NCBI GenBank assembly: GCA_040954595.2
Contig: CM082584.2
Location: 9,672,001-9,736,000 of the forward strand
Direction: 5' to 3'
Source: Balanoglossus misakiensis
Lineage: Eukaryota > Hemichordata
Length of the DNA stretch: 64,000 bases
A model generated the notes under the pieces. It saw nothing but the letters and a program-made list of their open reading frames with translations. It ran no database searches and was not told where the DNA came from. Every line of letters begins with the position of its first letter. Positions within the stretch are counted from its first letter, which is position 1. The position numbers and the translations under genes are program-made. Shown piece after piece: positions 11,571 to 22,800 of this stretch.

Positions 11571-12504
11571 GGGTTACAGGACACATACGCATGCGCGCAC
11601 AGGGACTGAGACTCGGGATGAGTATGGGCGCTCATATTCTTAAAATAACATGAAAAAAAACGGTATTAAGTTTTTACATTGTTAAAGATGTCGTGTAGCC
11701 TCAGACTTGCTATGGCATGTCAACACGAAGAAACATTCGTTGGAGAAAGACCGTCCGTGGACCGTCCTCGATGTGCGATCACAGATTAGTCTAGGCTCTC
11801 TGTGGGAAAGGTCATGTGACTATACTTGGCAAGCACCTGTTTAATAATAGATGGACATAATCTCGTTGCGTAATGCACAATGCATAAACGACCTTCAACT
11901 TTGCTTCGCCCATTCCCACACCCCCGTGTATGTCTGTATCGGTAGGACCACGTGAGATACTAATAACAGACAATGTATAGGAAAGGGAATCAGATAGACC
12001 GCTGAGCAGATAAACGGAATAGTTGATTAGAGAGAAAGACAATGCATGCTGCTCACACTTTCCACACGCACACGATAGGTGGAAGCTTTTACATCCATGT
12101 CCGACCGATTATCAATCAATGAAACGTTCTCCGCCGGACCAGCATTTGAACATTTTAAAACAGATTACGAGAAATTGACGCTTGACCAAAAATGCTACCA
12201 AAATCAAGTTATTGACAACCTACCAATAATTTGGCACATCATAATGGGCACACCCCAACATAATCTAGAAACCGAAATTCAAAGCAATCAAATCGGCCGA
12301 TTCTGATAATTATTTCATGGTTAAACAGTGGTAAAAAATTCCCAAAATACAATATATTTATTGTTAATATTGCCGTGATTTGAACAAAATCAGAAAGAGA
12401 ACACCGGCAAACAAGAGCTAAAACCACGTGACTAAAAATAAAACTTGCGCCACACACACAATCGATGTGTTGTGATGGAAATGATGCCGAAGTTAGGCAG
12501 TCGC

Positions 12505-12514
12505 GTTACGTAAT
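12505..12514. promoter_or_regulatory. Perfect NFIL3/PAR-bZIP D-box
   Basis: GTTACGTAAT is an exact RTTAYGTAAY match, about 0.9 kb upstream of the ATG of the minus-strand NFIL3-like gene. This is consistent with autoregulation or cross-regulation by the two factors, which is inferred and not shown. Confidence 0.5.
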
Positions 12515-13405
12515 GCAAAATAGGTGTCCACATCGCTGTGGCGATGAGCGTGACACAACGTTGACAAGTAGGCGACAAAGGGCCATTTGCAAAAAAAGAG
12601 AGAAATTTGGCAGTTTCTTTGAAGGAATGGAAAGACGCTGGTTTGTACAGTCACTATTTCAAAACGTGAAGTTTCGGTTGCATTTTCTCGTCGGTACAGT
12701 GTGCGAGAAAATAAATGCCAGAATTAATTCGCTTCCCCACTCATTGCCAATAACATGATAAGTGAAAAAAGGCATGTACAATTTCATAAACATGAAAAAG
12801 GGAAAAAAATCGCACAGGAAAACAGAACAAGAATAATGAAATTTATCTAAATGACGCGATTAGTAATTTTGAAACTGACATCATCATGACGGACTCTGCG
12901 CTTCTTTCCTTGGGCTTTTGTGCTGCAAAGCCGAGTGATGCAAGAGTAGACGATTTGGTGATCTGAAAGTTTGTAGGTTGTGGTTAGAATTCGGAATTGC
13001 GAAGAAGTGTGTCCACATATCAGCCAGCGATACGACCACCGCATCTGAAAATCCTTGTGTGCCAGAGTTCACGGGAAGGACTTAAGTTTTAATCGACCTT
13101 CCCCTATGACTCGCTCTGCAGACGCTGCTGAGAGAATCCAGTCCAGCCTTCGATATTTTTTTTTACTTCGGCTCGGGGAAACAATATCACATTATTACAC
13201 GTACTTGTGTAAAACTTACCTCAGTTGATGAAAACTCTGACGACGGTAAGCTCGAAAACAGAACCGACAAAACAGACTTGAAAAATCAATGGTATTTCTG
13301 CAGCTCGTTCAAGCAGTCCTTTGTCGGACGCTCCTTCATTGGGAAATGACATTACGTGTACTTGCGCTCGGGTATTGTGCGTTACGCGTCCCAGTTATGA
13401 AAGTC

Positions 13406-13415
13406 CTTACGTAAT
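13406..13415. promoter_or_regulatory. NFIL3/PAR-bZIP D-box
   Basis: CTTACGTAAT contains the palindromic core TTACGTAA (13407-13414). It lies about 1.8 kb upstream of the minus-strand NFIL3-like ATG and close to a minus-strand TATA-like sequence near 13535. Confidence 0.45.
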
Positions 13416-13619
13416 GCTTATTGCGCCTGCGCATATATGCCCATTTGGTCACATTCTCATCTTCTGCGGTAGACAATGCCATGATTGCGTTTGCGCTCTA
13501 TACAAATAACACTGGTGGGATTTTGCTGATAGATTATTTATAGAATATTCTTGCCAGATCATGAAAAGATATGTGAAAGTATTTTGAACATGCAATCAAT
13601 CTACAGTGTAGTGTCGGAT

Positions 13620-13725
13620 TTGGGTTAGGGGATAGTCTGGAATTAAAAGTCGGATGGCCCCGAAGGGTGACCCCGGGCCATCTGTAAGGGCTACAATTAT
13701 AGCAGCTAGGGGGTAGTCCTGAAAT
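13620..13725. repeat. Candidate short dispersed repeat with internal hairpin
   Basis: A hairpin gatggccc ... gggccatc (about 13653-13682) is bracketed by similar direct sequences, ggggatagtctggaa (13629-13643) and gggggtagtcctgaa (about 13709-13723). The arrangement looks like a short non-autonomous repeat. Copies elsewhere in the genome would be needed to establish it. Confidence 0.35.
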
Positions 13726-14005
13726 GTTCGAAGCAGAGTATTTTTTTTACCATTTTAGCAACAGTTCTGGCTTACGTCATCATCGCCATGACGACACGCT
13801 GCTGAGCGCGGCGCTGCACGAGCGTTGGGGAACAGCGCGATTACGTCACTCTCCGCTGGTGCGTCACATGGCACGCATACTATTCATAGCGGGCCCAATG
13901 CTATAAATAATAAATATAGATAATAAATTTATATTGCTAATATTCACACGGTGGATTATATTATTTGCAAGGGTTCGTGCAGATAACATGCAGCGCCACC
14001 AAGTA

Positions 14006-14011
14006 TTTATT
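14006..14011 (-). terminator. Possible poly(A) signal of TRIR
   Basis: The minus strand reads AATAAA here, about 590 nt downstream of the TRIR stop codon. Confidence 0.35.
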
Positions 14012-14599
14012 AAAGTTTACTTTTGAATATGGTTACGATTTCTCCCCCTTTCAATGAGTGAAGTTTTCAGTTTGCAATTCTTGTTTTAGAAATACAAAGG
14101 CACTACAACATTGTGTCGTAGACGGCGCTCTGTCATTTGAAATCCACCACAACTGCTGTAGACTGGGGCCAACCTGTCCAGCATGACTGAGAATCAATGT
14201 AGACAATAAGACAACCATTTTCAAAGACAAACATATTTGGGAAAAATAAGGTACAAAAGGCATGAAATATTGTCATATCACATGACTGAATGTTTAGATT
14301 TTAATTGCATACTTTCCACTGAAATTCCTTGCCTCAATTTTTATACATTCCAACACTTAAAGCAGGTGTAATTTCATATATAAGTTCATTTGCATAACAT
14401 ACTTCACTGGTATGATAATGAGTCAATATCATTTATCTAAGTAACGGCAAAAGGCCAATTATGTATCGGAGAATGCCGACTGTGTGTTGTCAATGGTACA
14501 AAAACCACGTTGAGTTTGTGTCATTTTTTGGTCTAAAACACACGCACGCACAAGCGTTGCGTGATGAGCATTTTGAGGTAGACGTGAGAGCACAGTCTA

Positions 14600-15654
14600 T
14601 CACTTGACCAGCGGTCTTGTTTTGTCCTCATCGCTGCAGTCGCGCGACTTGTATTTCTGTACCTCAGCCAAATAGTGTGACCACGGATCACTGCCAACTG
14701 CCTCCTGTGGAGAAAGTTTAAAAAAAAGAATTATGACAACTCCACATTATTTTGCTGTAATTGAAATTGTCTACTTATAAATCCTTTACACTTCCTCGAC
14801 TCTGCATTAAAGAAAGAAGTGATAAGAAAGCTCACCTCTGTTGTTTGTTTGGGTTTCTTGACTTGTCCAGTTTTTAATGTCAGGCCTTTCCGCTTACCAA
14901 CCTGATGACAGAACAATGACACTAACACCGGTTAGCCCATTTCATGAAGAAAAACAAACCTCACCACTGAGTCAGACTTTTGAAGCCAAAGTGTTTTCCC
15001 CCAAAGTTTCGGCATTTTGTGTCCTCTGTTTGTGCAAGTATTCTAGAGGCTGTAGGCTGTAATAAAGGTACAGAGAATTTGAAAACTAGTTACAAATTAA
15101 TAGCACACATAAGTATATTCATTACTACAGAAAATTTTGAAATTAAGATGCAGAGTACCATTCTGCTCCTTTACACAGTAGATTCTGAAATGTCATACGG
15201 TATACCATGTAAAGTATATATGGACTATGGTAATCTGGTCACAACCTATTCATACACACAGACTGTCTGCTGCCAAGGACGTAAAACGATCTTCAAGATT
15301 GAGATTGAGAGAATTCGCAAGTCTGTGATTTCATCTTACAAAAAATGAAAGTCCAGTCTTCTTCTTGATATTTTGTGATTCTTTTGATTTGGGTTCATCA
15401 GCCTCGACAGTCGAACTCGATGGATCATCACCGGTGCCACTCTGTGACGTTGACTTGGGCTGGTTGACTATGTTCTCCGTCTTCGGTGTTTCTGCTTTCT
15501 CCTGTTCCTCTTTCCGTCGTTTTTCCTCCTCCATTTTCTTTTTGAACATTTCCATAAAGCTTCCGTCGTTGGCAAACGTGTTCATATTCGTCGAAGAGGC
15601 CACAGTCACTTCTTTAGCCACAGGAGTAGACTCCAACTTAGACCTGTCCGCCAT
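14600..15654 (-). CDS. TRIR: TRIR, telomerase RNA component-interacting RNase homologue
   Basis: Three coding exons: 15340-15654, 14836-14901 and 14600-14704, joined in frame to give 161 residues (human TRIR/C19orf43 is about 176). Diagnostic matches are FANDGSFMEMFKKKMEEE in exon 1, FFVGKRKG...LKTG...KKPKQ across exon 2, and the C-terminal DPWSHYLAEVQKYK...DEDKTRPLVK in exon 3. The human protein was reported as an exoribonuclease that interacts with telomerase RNA; nothing in the sequence itself shows catalysis. Most of exon 1 is charged and low complexity. The start codon sits in CAAAATGGCGGA, close to the TISU/YY1 initiator. The gene diverges from RCL1 with 253 bp between the two ATGs, so a shared bidirectional promoter is likely. 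Confidence 0.93.
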
Positions 15655-15915
15655 TTTGGTTTTTATTTCAGACTGCCTAACTCTGTCTAAAATACTAAAA
15701 TTGATACTCTTGCATAAATATAAATGGCAGGATTTCAATTTGACTTGAAAGCTGTCATTTATTGTTCTACATAAGTTTGTTATTCAGATGGCCAAGATTC
15801 GAGCATAAATGTGCCTCCGAAATCACCCCACACGTCAACATAAGTTCATGTAAATATTTGCTAACCTAAAGGGTTTTTCTTTCATAACACTGGGGGCGCA
15901 TTTCAAGATGGCGAC
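15652..15915. promoter_or_regulatory. Compact bidirectional promoter TRIR/RCL1 with TISU-like starts
   Basis: The two ATGs face away from each other across 253 bp. Both lie in TISU-like contexts (consensus SAASATGGCGGC): CAAAATGGCGGA for TRIR and CAAGATGGCGAC for RCL1. TISU elements couple YY1-dependent transcription to initiation on very short 5' leaders. No TATA box is evident. Confidence 0.6.
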
Positions 15916-18099
15916 CGCGGTTACGTCCAACGTGCTATGTTTTGAAGGGTGTAATTTCTTTCGCCAAAGGCTAGTTTTGGCAACTTTGAGTGGAAAGTCA
16001 GTGAAAATCAAGAAAATTAGACCCAAGGACGATGATCCTGGGCTCAGAGGTAAAACACAGTCACCATCCCACTGCCCCATATCATCATTATGCATACGTG
16101 TACGTCCATACACGGTCACTCCACACAGTTTTAGAATGTTGGCAATGCACTCAACCAGAACTGAGATTCAATTTTCATCCATTTCCCACAGATTTTGAAG
16201 CTAGTTTCATCCGGCTTTTGGACAGAATAACCAATGGAACCAGAATAGAAGTCAATGAAACAGGTATCTATGCCCAGCTCTTCTCACAGTGTTCAGATTC
16301 TAGTGATGGCGAATGTAGACTACCAGTACCAGGTATCTTACTTTCCATGTTTCTCTATCTGCAGGTACTGCTGTTTTCTATCAGCCAGGGTTGTTGGCTG
16401 GTGGCAACATTGAACATGACTGCAATATGCAGAGATCCCTAGGCTATTACCTGGAAGGACTGGTGTGTCTGGCACCGTTCTGTAAGAAACCAGTCAAAGC
16501 AATTCTGAGAGGAGTAACCAACGACAAAGTAGACCCTTCAGTGAGTGATGAGTTTTGCTTGTTTGTGTTTTTCAGTAAACAGTGTCAGAAATCGTTTGAT
16601 ACATTATTAATATTAACCACGAACGCTGCTGTTTTCTGCCTACAGGTTGACATAATCAGAACAGTAACGTTACCGCTTCTCAGGAAATTTGGCATCAGTG
16701 ATGAAGGCCTGGAATTAAAGGTACTTTGTGTTAGAATGTTTGCTTGCAAAAACAGTCAGCAACAGTTACTTTCATTTTGAAATAGTAATAGACTGTATGC
16801 TTTGATTCTCTCTTAACTTCACCATATGAGTTTGTGACATGCTTCTGACATTTTCTCTTGCAGTTATTGAAGAGAGGTGCTCCACCAAATGGTGGCGGAG
16901 AAGTTCTTTTCAGATGTCCAGTTGTCAGAAAAATTCGTCCTTTGAATTTCACCAATCCAGGCAAAGTGAGGAGAATCAGGGGTGTGGCGTATCCTTTTCT
17001 ATTTGGTAATTCAGCTGAGCACCATGGTTTGATCGAAATCAATCATTTCCTGTGCTAAATTTGGTCCACTACTGTACACATTCATTACTGTCGTTAGTTT
17101 CTTGACACTTGACAACAGATACGGCATGCGAGTTTCGCCCGCCACGGCTAATCGTCTCGTCGATGCAGCCAAGGGTGTTCTTTTGCAGTTTTTACCAGAT
17201 ATTTACATTTACACAGACCACATGAAAGGCCAGCAAGCTGGAAAGTAAGATGTCTTTTTCAAGTCTCTGTTTGTAATGATGCATGTGTATTTGTCCATAA
17301 GTCAGTGTAAGCTCGGAAGTTTTCATAGGACGTATTGATTATAACCATTCCAATTAACTACAGTGATCCCAAATAACAATGTTATTCTATGTGTACCATG
17401 ATTTTGATTTGTGTCACCCTCAGGTCGCCAGGGTTTGGTTTGTCTCTTGTTGCCGAGACAACAGAAGGTGTATTCCTCAGTGCGGAGATGTCGTCCAACC
17501 AACAGGGTGAGGATCCCACCGTTCCGGAGGATCTCGGAAGAGACACTGCCAAGTTACTCCTGGAAGAGATCTACAGGGTGAGTGCCTATCATAAATACAG
17601 GTGCATTTCAAAAGGTGAATTAACTGTTCATTAACAAGTCAGGATAAATTTGAAGGGGTAACTTGTATATAACGTGGCCATATTTCTACCTTTGCAGGGT
17701 GGTTGTGTGGACTCCAGCCACCAAAGTTTAGCTTTGCTAATGATGGTCCTGGGAGAGAAAGACGTTTCCAAGATACTGACTGGACCGCTGTCTCCGTACA
17801 CGTATGTATAATTTATAAATATTGCGTAGTCTGTTTTATGAGATGAGGCTTACATGAAAAGCTGTTTAAATTAAATGGAGCCCTACTCAAAATCCCATTC
17901 TTTATTAGTTTCTTATTCTGTTGACATTTTGCCTTTCAGGATCCAGTTTCTCAGACACCTGCGTGATTTCTTCCAAGTCATGTTCAAAATTGAAGCCAAG
18001 GTGGCAGACGAAGACGATATTCAGAAGACGGGTGGCGACAAAGTCTTGCTCTCGTGTCTTGGAGTAGGATTCTCAAATCTCAGTAAAACAATACTCTGA
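15908..18099 (+). CDS. RCL1: RCL1, RNA 3'-phosphate cyclase-like ribosome biogenesis factor
   Basis: Nine exons: 15908-16049, 16192-16263, 16365-16540, 16646-16720, 16861-16988, 17119-17244, 17424-17577, 17698-17801 and 17940-18099. They join in frame to 378 residues (human 373). The protein begins MATAVTSNVLCFEGCNFFRQR and runs through AGGNIEHDC, PPNGGGEV, YIYTDHMKG, SPGFGLSLVAETT, PEDLGR and GGCVDSSHQSLALL to a final GFSNLSKT. These are RCL1 hallmarks of the RTC fold. RCL1 is a nucleolar, catalytically inactive relative of RNA cyclase. It binds the BMS1 GTPase in the small-subunit processome and is needed for 18S rRNA maturation. No internal stops or frameshifts are present. A poly(A) signal follows at 18169. 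Confidence 0.97.
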
Positions 18100-18168
18100 T
18101 GATGGAGGCGTCTTTTATACGTGTTGTGTATTTTCATGTTATTGTACTGCCACATCCACCATAACTGT

Positions 18169-18174
18169 AATAAA
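18169..18174 (+). terminator. Poly(A) signal of RCL1
   Basis: AATAAA lies 70 nt after the RCL1 stop codon. Confidence 0.7.
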
Positions 18175-19842
18175 GTTGAACTTATACATCTATGTACATG
18201 TATCTGTCCTTTTCTGAATCACATAACTGCCCAATAGTTTCTTCCTGACAAACAGTTTACTTCACCGAAAAGAAAAAGACATACATAAATATTACAAACC
18301 AATATAATACAACAGTAACTACACCTTCCATGTCCTATGGGAGATCAACCTGTAATTTCTGTCAAGTTAAACTATTGGTTTCTTCTTGTGAAACTTGCAA
18401 TTGTACATGAAATAGTCGAACCCTGAAATTTTCTTCTGAGAACCATGTCAAAGACAAGTGCATGGCAGCCAATAACCATAACAATTTTGCCATAAAAGAA
18501 AATCAGTCATAAAAATAATTATAAACAAAATGTTGATTCTTTATAAACGTTACGAATACCGTTACCCTGTCTTGAAATAATGCTGAAATAATTCAATTGA
18601 ACATGGCTGCCTTGCCTCCAGACAGTTTTGAGTATTATCAGTACGGTGGCCACTGACATTTTGTCTATATGGGTGTCTGGACCCCTTGTGGTGTTTATAA
18701 AGTTTGAAAATCCTTTATAAAACTAAGAAATACATTTAGATTAAAATAATGTAGAAAGAATAATAACTTATAAAAACCAAAAGTAAATAATTCATACAAT
18801 TTTGTATAATGCAAATTACACCATATTCGTTCAACAGAAAATAAAGCAAGGTTGTCACTACATTTATGGAATGGCTGTGGGAAGAAGCAGGAAAAGATCA
18901 TTGGTTCACCACAGGCGAGTACAACAACATACAGAACTCATCCATTACATCTTGACAGTAAGATACACTTTTCCACAAAATTTACACAAAAAATGGACTT
19001 AGATTTGGTTACATCTAATGGCCGATTTTTCAATCGATCACTCTTCTGTAGTTTTCATAAGATCAAGAATTGAAAAATAACACTAGCAATCACATACTAA
19101 ATAATGATACTCTTCATTGACAATTACTTTAAAGAAAACAAATTTCAGAAATTGCACATCACACAATAGGTCACAATCACCATAAATATTAAATACTGAT
19201 GAATGTACATTACATAGGAATTGTATTCTTGGAATGATTTCTAGTTTCAACAAATTTTAAGTTTAATAATGCCTGTAGCAATCTCTCACATTCTTGCACA
19301 TCTGAAAATCTCAACCCAAGTTTGGTCCAACTCTATTATTTCCAATGGCAATACTGGACCTTTATACAGGGAAATGGGGGTGACAAGGGTTAAGCATGTT
19401 GGGCAGGCAGTTTTCAATAGCCAGCACACTGTATAGCATTGTAACGCAATAATGAGGTAAATTAGTTCATTGCACTGATATGAAGTGTACAACAAAGTTT
19501 TAGAAATTCTTTAAACTTTCCTAAGAAATGATCTGATATGACACCTTCCGTTCTACGTAAAACTTCATACTCTGATAAATAGTTCACCTACACACATATA
19601 TATACAATTTGGGCAATAGGGTGCCCTCTATCGCCTAAACTCTGGTCTTTAGTCATTGTGTACATGGACCCATGTACAGGAAAAAGGGGTTGCAGTGATC
19701 AAAAGAAAACTCAACATGAGTACTAATTTCACCATCACAAAGAAATTATTCATGAAATTCACGTCGACCAGGAAGCTAACCCAACTTCAAGATGTCCCGT
19801 GTTGATGCAATACTCAAGAGCCAAGGAACCAATAAAGTGACT
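18175..19842. other. Convergent intergenic region and LMBRD2 3' UTR
   Basis: AT-rich DNA between the converging RCL1 and LMBRD2 genes. I see no coding potential. Part of it is presumably the LMBRD2 3' UTR. Confidence 0.5.
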
Positions 19843-22800
19843 TCAGACATCATCAAACATTCCCCCCTTCCGTGTGCTGTTGGATGAGTAGCCGGAACCT
19901 CGAGAGCCGGACGACCAAGATGGTCGGTTGTAGCGGGAAGCGCCGCCGGACACTCCATTGCGGTCAGCGTTCAGTGAGAGGCTCTCTGGGTAGTCCGCAA
20001 CGTGATCCTCATGGAAGTCGATCGGTTCAGTTTCTTTCAGCAGTTCTACTTTGTCGCTGTCTGGCGGCTTGGCACTCTTGATGAATTTAGCTGTTACAGT
20101 AGAATGGACAAAATACCCAGTTTAGTTACACTCAGTCAAATAATTACTGTGTTTACAGCCTTAAGCGACCCTCCCTTGTTGATTGAGAATGACAAACCTG
20201 ATTGAAGAAATCAGTATTCTTAATTGATCCTTTTGAAACCTTGACACAAGCAAAGATGGTCCAAATTACCTCTGGTTTTATCATATGCCGATTGGCTCCC
20301 CCGTCCTGTGTCACTGTCACTCTCCCGGGAACGAACGTATCGCCCACCTTCACTGGAGGAATAACCTCCTGAGGAGTAGCCCGCATCCCGGTTACCATAG
20401 CGATCGAAAAACTCCCTTCGTCTGGTCTCACCGTCTTGTATTCTCTGACGTTTCCTTTTCTCTAAAATAAGAAATTGAAATTATGAGATTTTTTTGACGT
20501 GGAATCAAAGTGGTTCTTTCATGGATGATCTTGATATATCCATGTTTGTCAAATTGAAAGGGACAGTTGTCATGAACAATCGGCTTTGAAATCAGAGAAT
20601 CTGGCAGACACCATTTCTTGTACGAAATATAATTACCTCTCTTGACAATCTGTCTACCCTCATCGACGTAGTCTTGAGTCATTTCATCCTCCCCGATGAA
20701 CTGCTGAAAGCCCAGGAAAGCCAGGCACCGACTTCCCAGGCTGAAGTAGGTGGCTATGCAAAGAGCCAGCACAGTGATTGGGTAGTAGATGTAGAAGCCG
20801 TCGGCCATGAACGGCAGTACGTCCATGTGGCGTCCCATAGCCTGTCAAAGCAAAAAAGGCCGCACATGAATATTGCAGTGCATGGATCAGTCTTGTATAC
20901 ATTATATTGTTTCACACAAAGAAATGCACTTTTGTTTGACACACTATCAGAGGCACTCTAACTCACCGCTGTAAATGATGTTTCCAGCATATCGTCATCT
21001 CCTGTGATATGACTGTCCAAGTGAATTAGCCCAAGGAAGTTGAGGCAGAGGGGAGGCGTCAGACGACACAGCAATCTGAAATCAAAACCAACCAAAACAA
21101 TGAGCATCGGACTTGCACATATCATTATGTTTTGTATTGATCTTCGAATGTAAAATGAACAAACTTAAAAACTTCATGATGTTAAGGAAAAATTAATATA
21201 CAATTATGTGAAAAATATTTATGTAGAAATTGTATACTTACATGGCAGAAAATAAGAGACTATTTTCATCAGTTTGGTGATGATCCGCCAGGTAATAATA
21301 ATTAAATACTCGGATTCTAAATACGGGATAATAAGCACACACGCTCAAGTAGGATATCGTCAAAAAGGACGCCAACTGCAAAATAAAAATCAACAATCTG
21401 TCAACATGACTCGTTGTGATGAAGGATGGATCATATTCATTGACAGACTTCTTGTGATTGATTTCGATCTGAAATTTGCAGCCACCCAATGAAATTCTTG
21501 TTCAAAACCTAGTCAACTGAGCCACTTACCTCAATGTAAAAATAATTATAATTGTCAGCGGCGAGATCCACGAATATAGCGAACAGCGAGAGAACTGGAT
21601 TTTTGTTGAAGAATGTCACCTCAGACCAGATGACCGCCAGGGAGAAGATCGCAAGCACAATAGACAGAAACTTCAGTGTCCACGGTTTGCATATGATTTT
21701 CCAATACCATTCAATCTTGGGGGTGTAAATAGCTTTCAGTATACCCCTCCTAGGGTTACTTGAAAAAGTGTGCTTGAAATAGCTACGATGATGGAAAGAC
21801 ACAGAAATGATTGATTTACTTACTTACATACTCACTTTAATACACACAGTGTACTTGTTGGAGATGGCCTTTCAAAACTGATCACGAAAAATACTGGACT
21901 GATTTCACTCACCCATCTCCATCATCCGCATTCTTTTCCACGTCTTCCAACTCAAACGCCCTCTCCAGCAATCTCTGCCACTCAAACTTGGCTCTCCTCT
22001 CGTTCATGACGGCGTAGATGATTTTACTGTGCAGTCGGACCAGGGTCCTCTGAGTGGGCATCTCCAGCTCCCCGCCGCCGTAGTCTTCGTAGTCGTCCAT
22101 GGTGCGCTTGCCCACCTTGTCTTGAAAGTCGTCGGGGCATTTGGTCATGATGGTGTCGATGTGTTTGTGCAGAGGGTGGTTGTATCGGATGGACTCGGCC
22201 GCCTTCTTGATCTCCTGAGAGTACCACGGACGGTAAAAAACGGTATGTAAATATGCTGACTGAATGGTAACACTGTAATATACTGGCAAACTTTGGATAG
22301 ATCTCTCACTAAGACTCGACCAAGCTATTCCACCAAAGGATGCACTGGTTCAGTGTGACAACGTTAGATTGGACTTTATAGATCTTACAGCCGAGAAGCA
22401 TATTACCCTTTTACAACACACAGATCAGTATGTGTCGAAAAACTTAAAAATGACAGCACAGCACTGAAAAAACACGGCAACACAACACAACAGAACTTAC
22501 ATCTAAGATATCTTCCAGATTCTCCTCTGCTTCCGACTTCTCAGTGCTTAGTTTAGCAATTTGGAAATAAGTATAGGACAGTTCATATCCCTTCTTGGCT
22601 GCATTCCAGTACTTCCTCGGCACTTCCACTAGACCATACCCAAGCAGCAAAACCAGCAGGAAAAGACCCCATGTGTTGCTCGCCGTCACTAAGATAATGG
22701 AAAGCTTCTCTCTGAAAAAGGAAATTATGAAAAGCTTTCTAGTTTGAGAATCTATCAAACAAGCCCATGTTACTTTCCACTTTCACTCAGATTCACATGC

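Larger units (their letters stand above)
11571..14005. other. Upstream region of the minus-strand NFIL3-like gene
   Basis: No coding region is supported. Regulatory-looking sites are dense: TTGCGTAA at 11866-11873, perfect TTACGTAA cores at 12506-12513 and 13407-13414, and CRE-like TTACGTCA near 13774 and 13836. On the minus strand a TATA-like sequence (complement of atttatag) lies near 13532-13541. A repeat-like segment is annotated at 13620-13725. Confidence 0.45.

Noticed and set aside
15331-15738. Longer TRIR N-terminus beginning upstream of MADRSK
   Set aside because: The ATG of MADRSK sits in a TISU-like context, and similarity to TRIR does not extend upstream.
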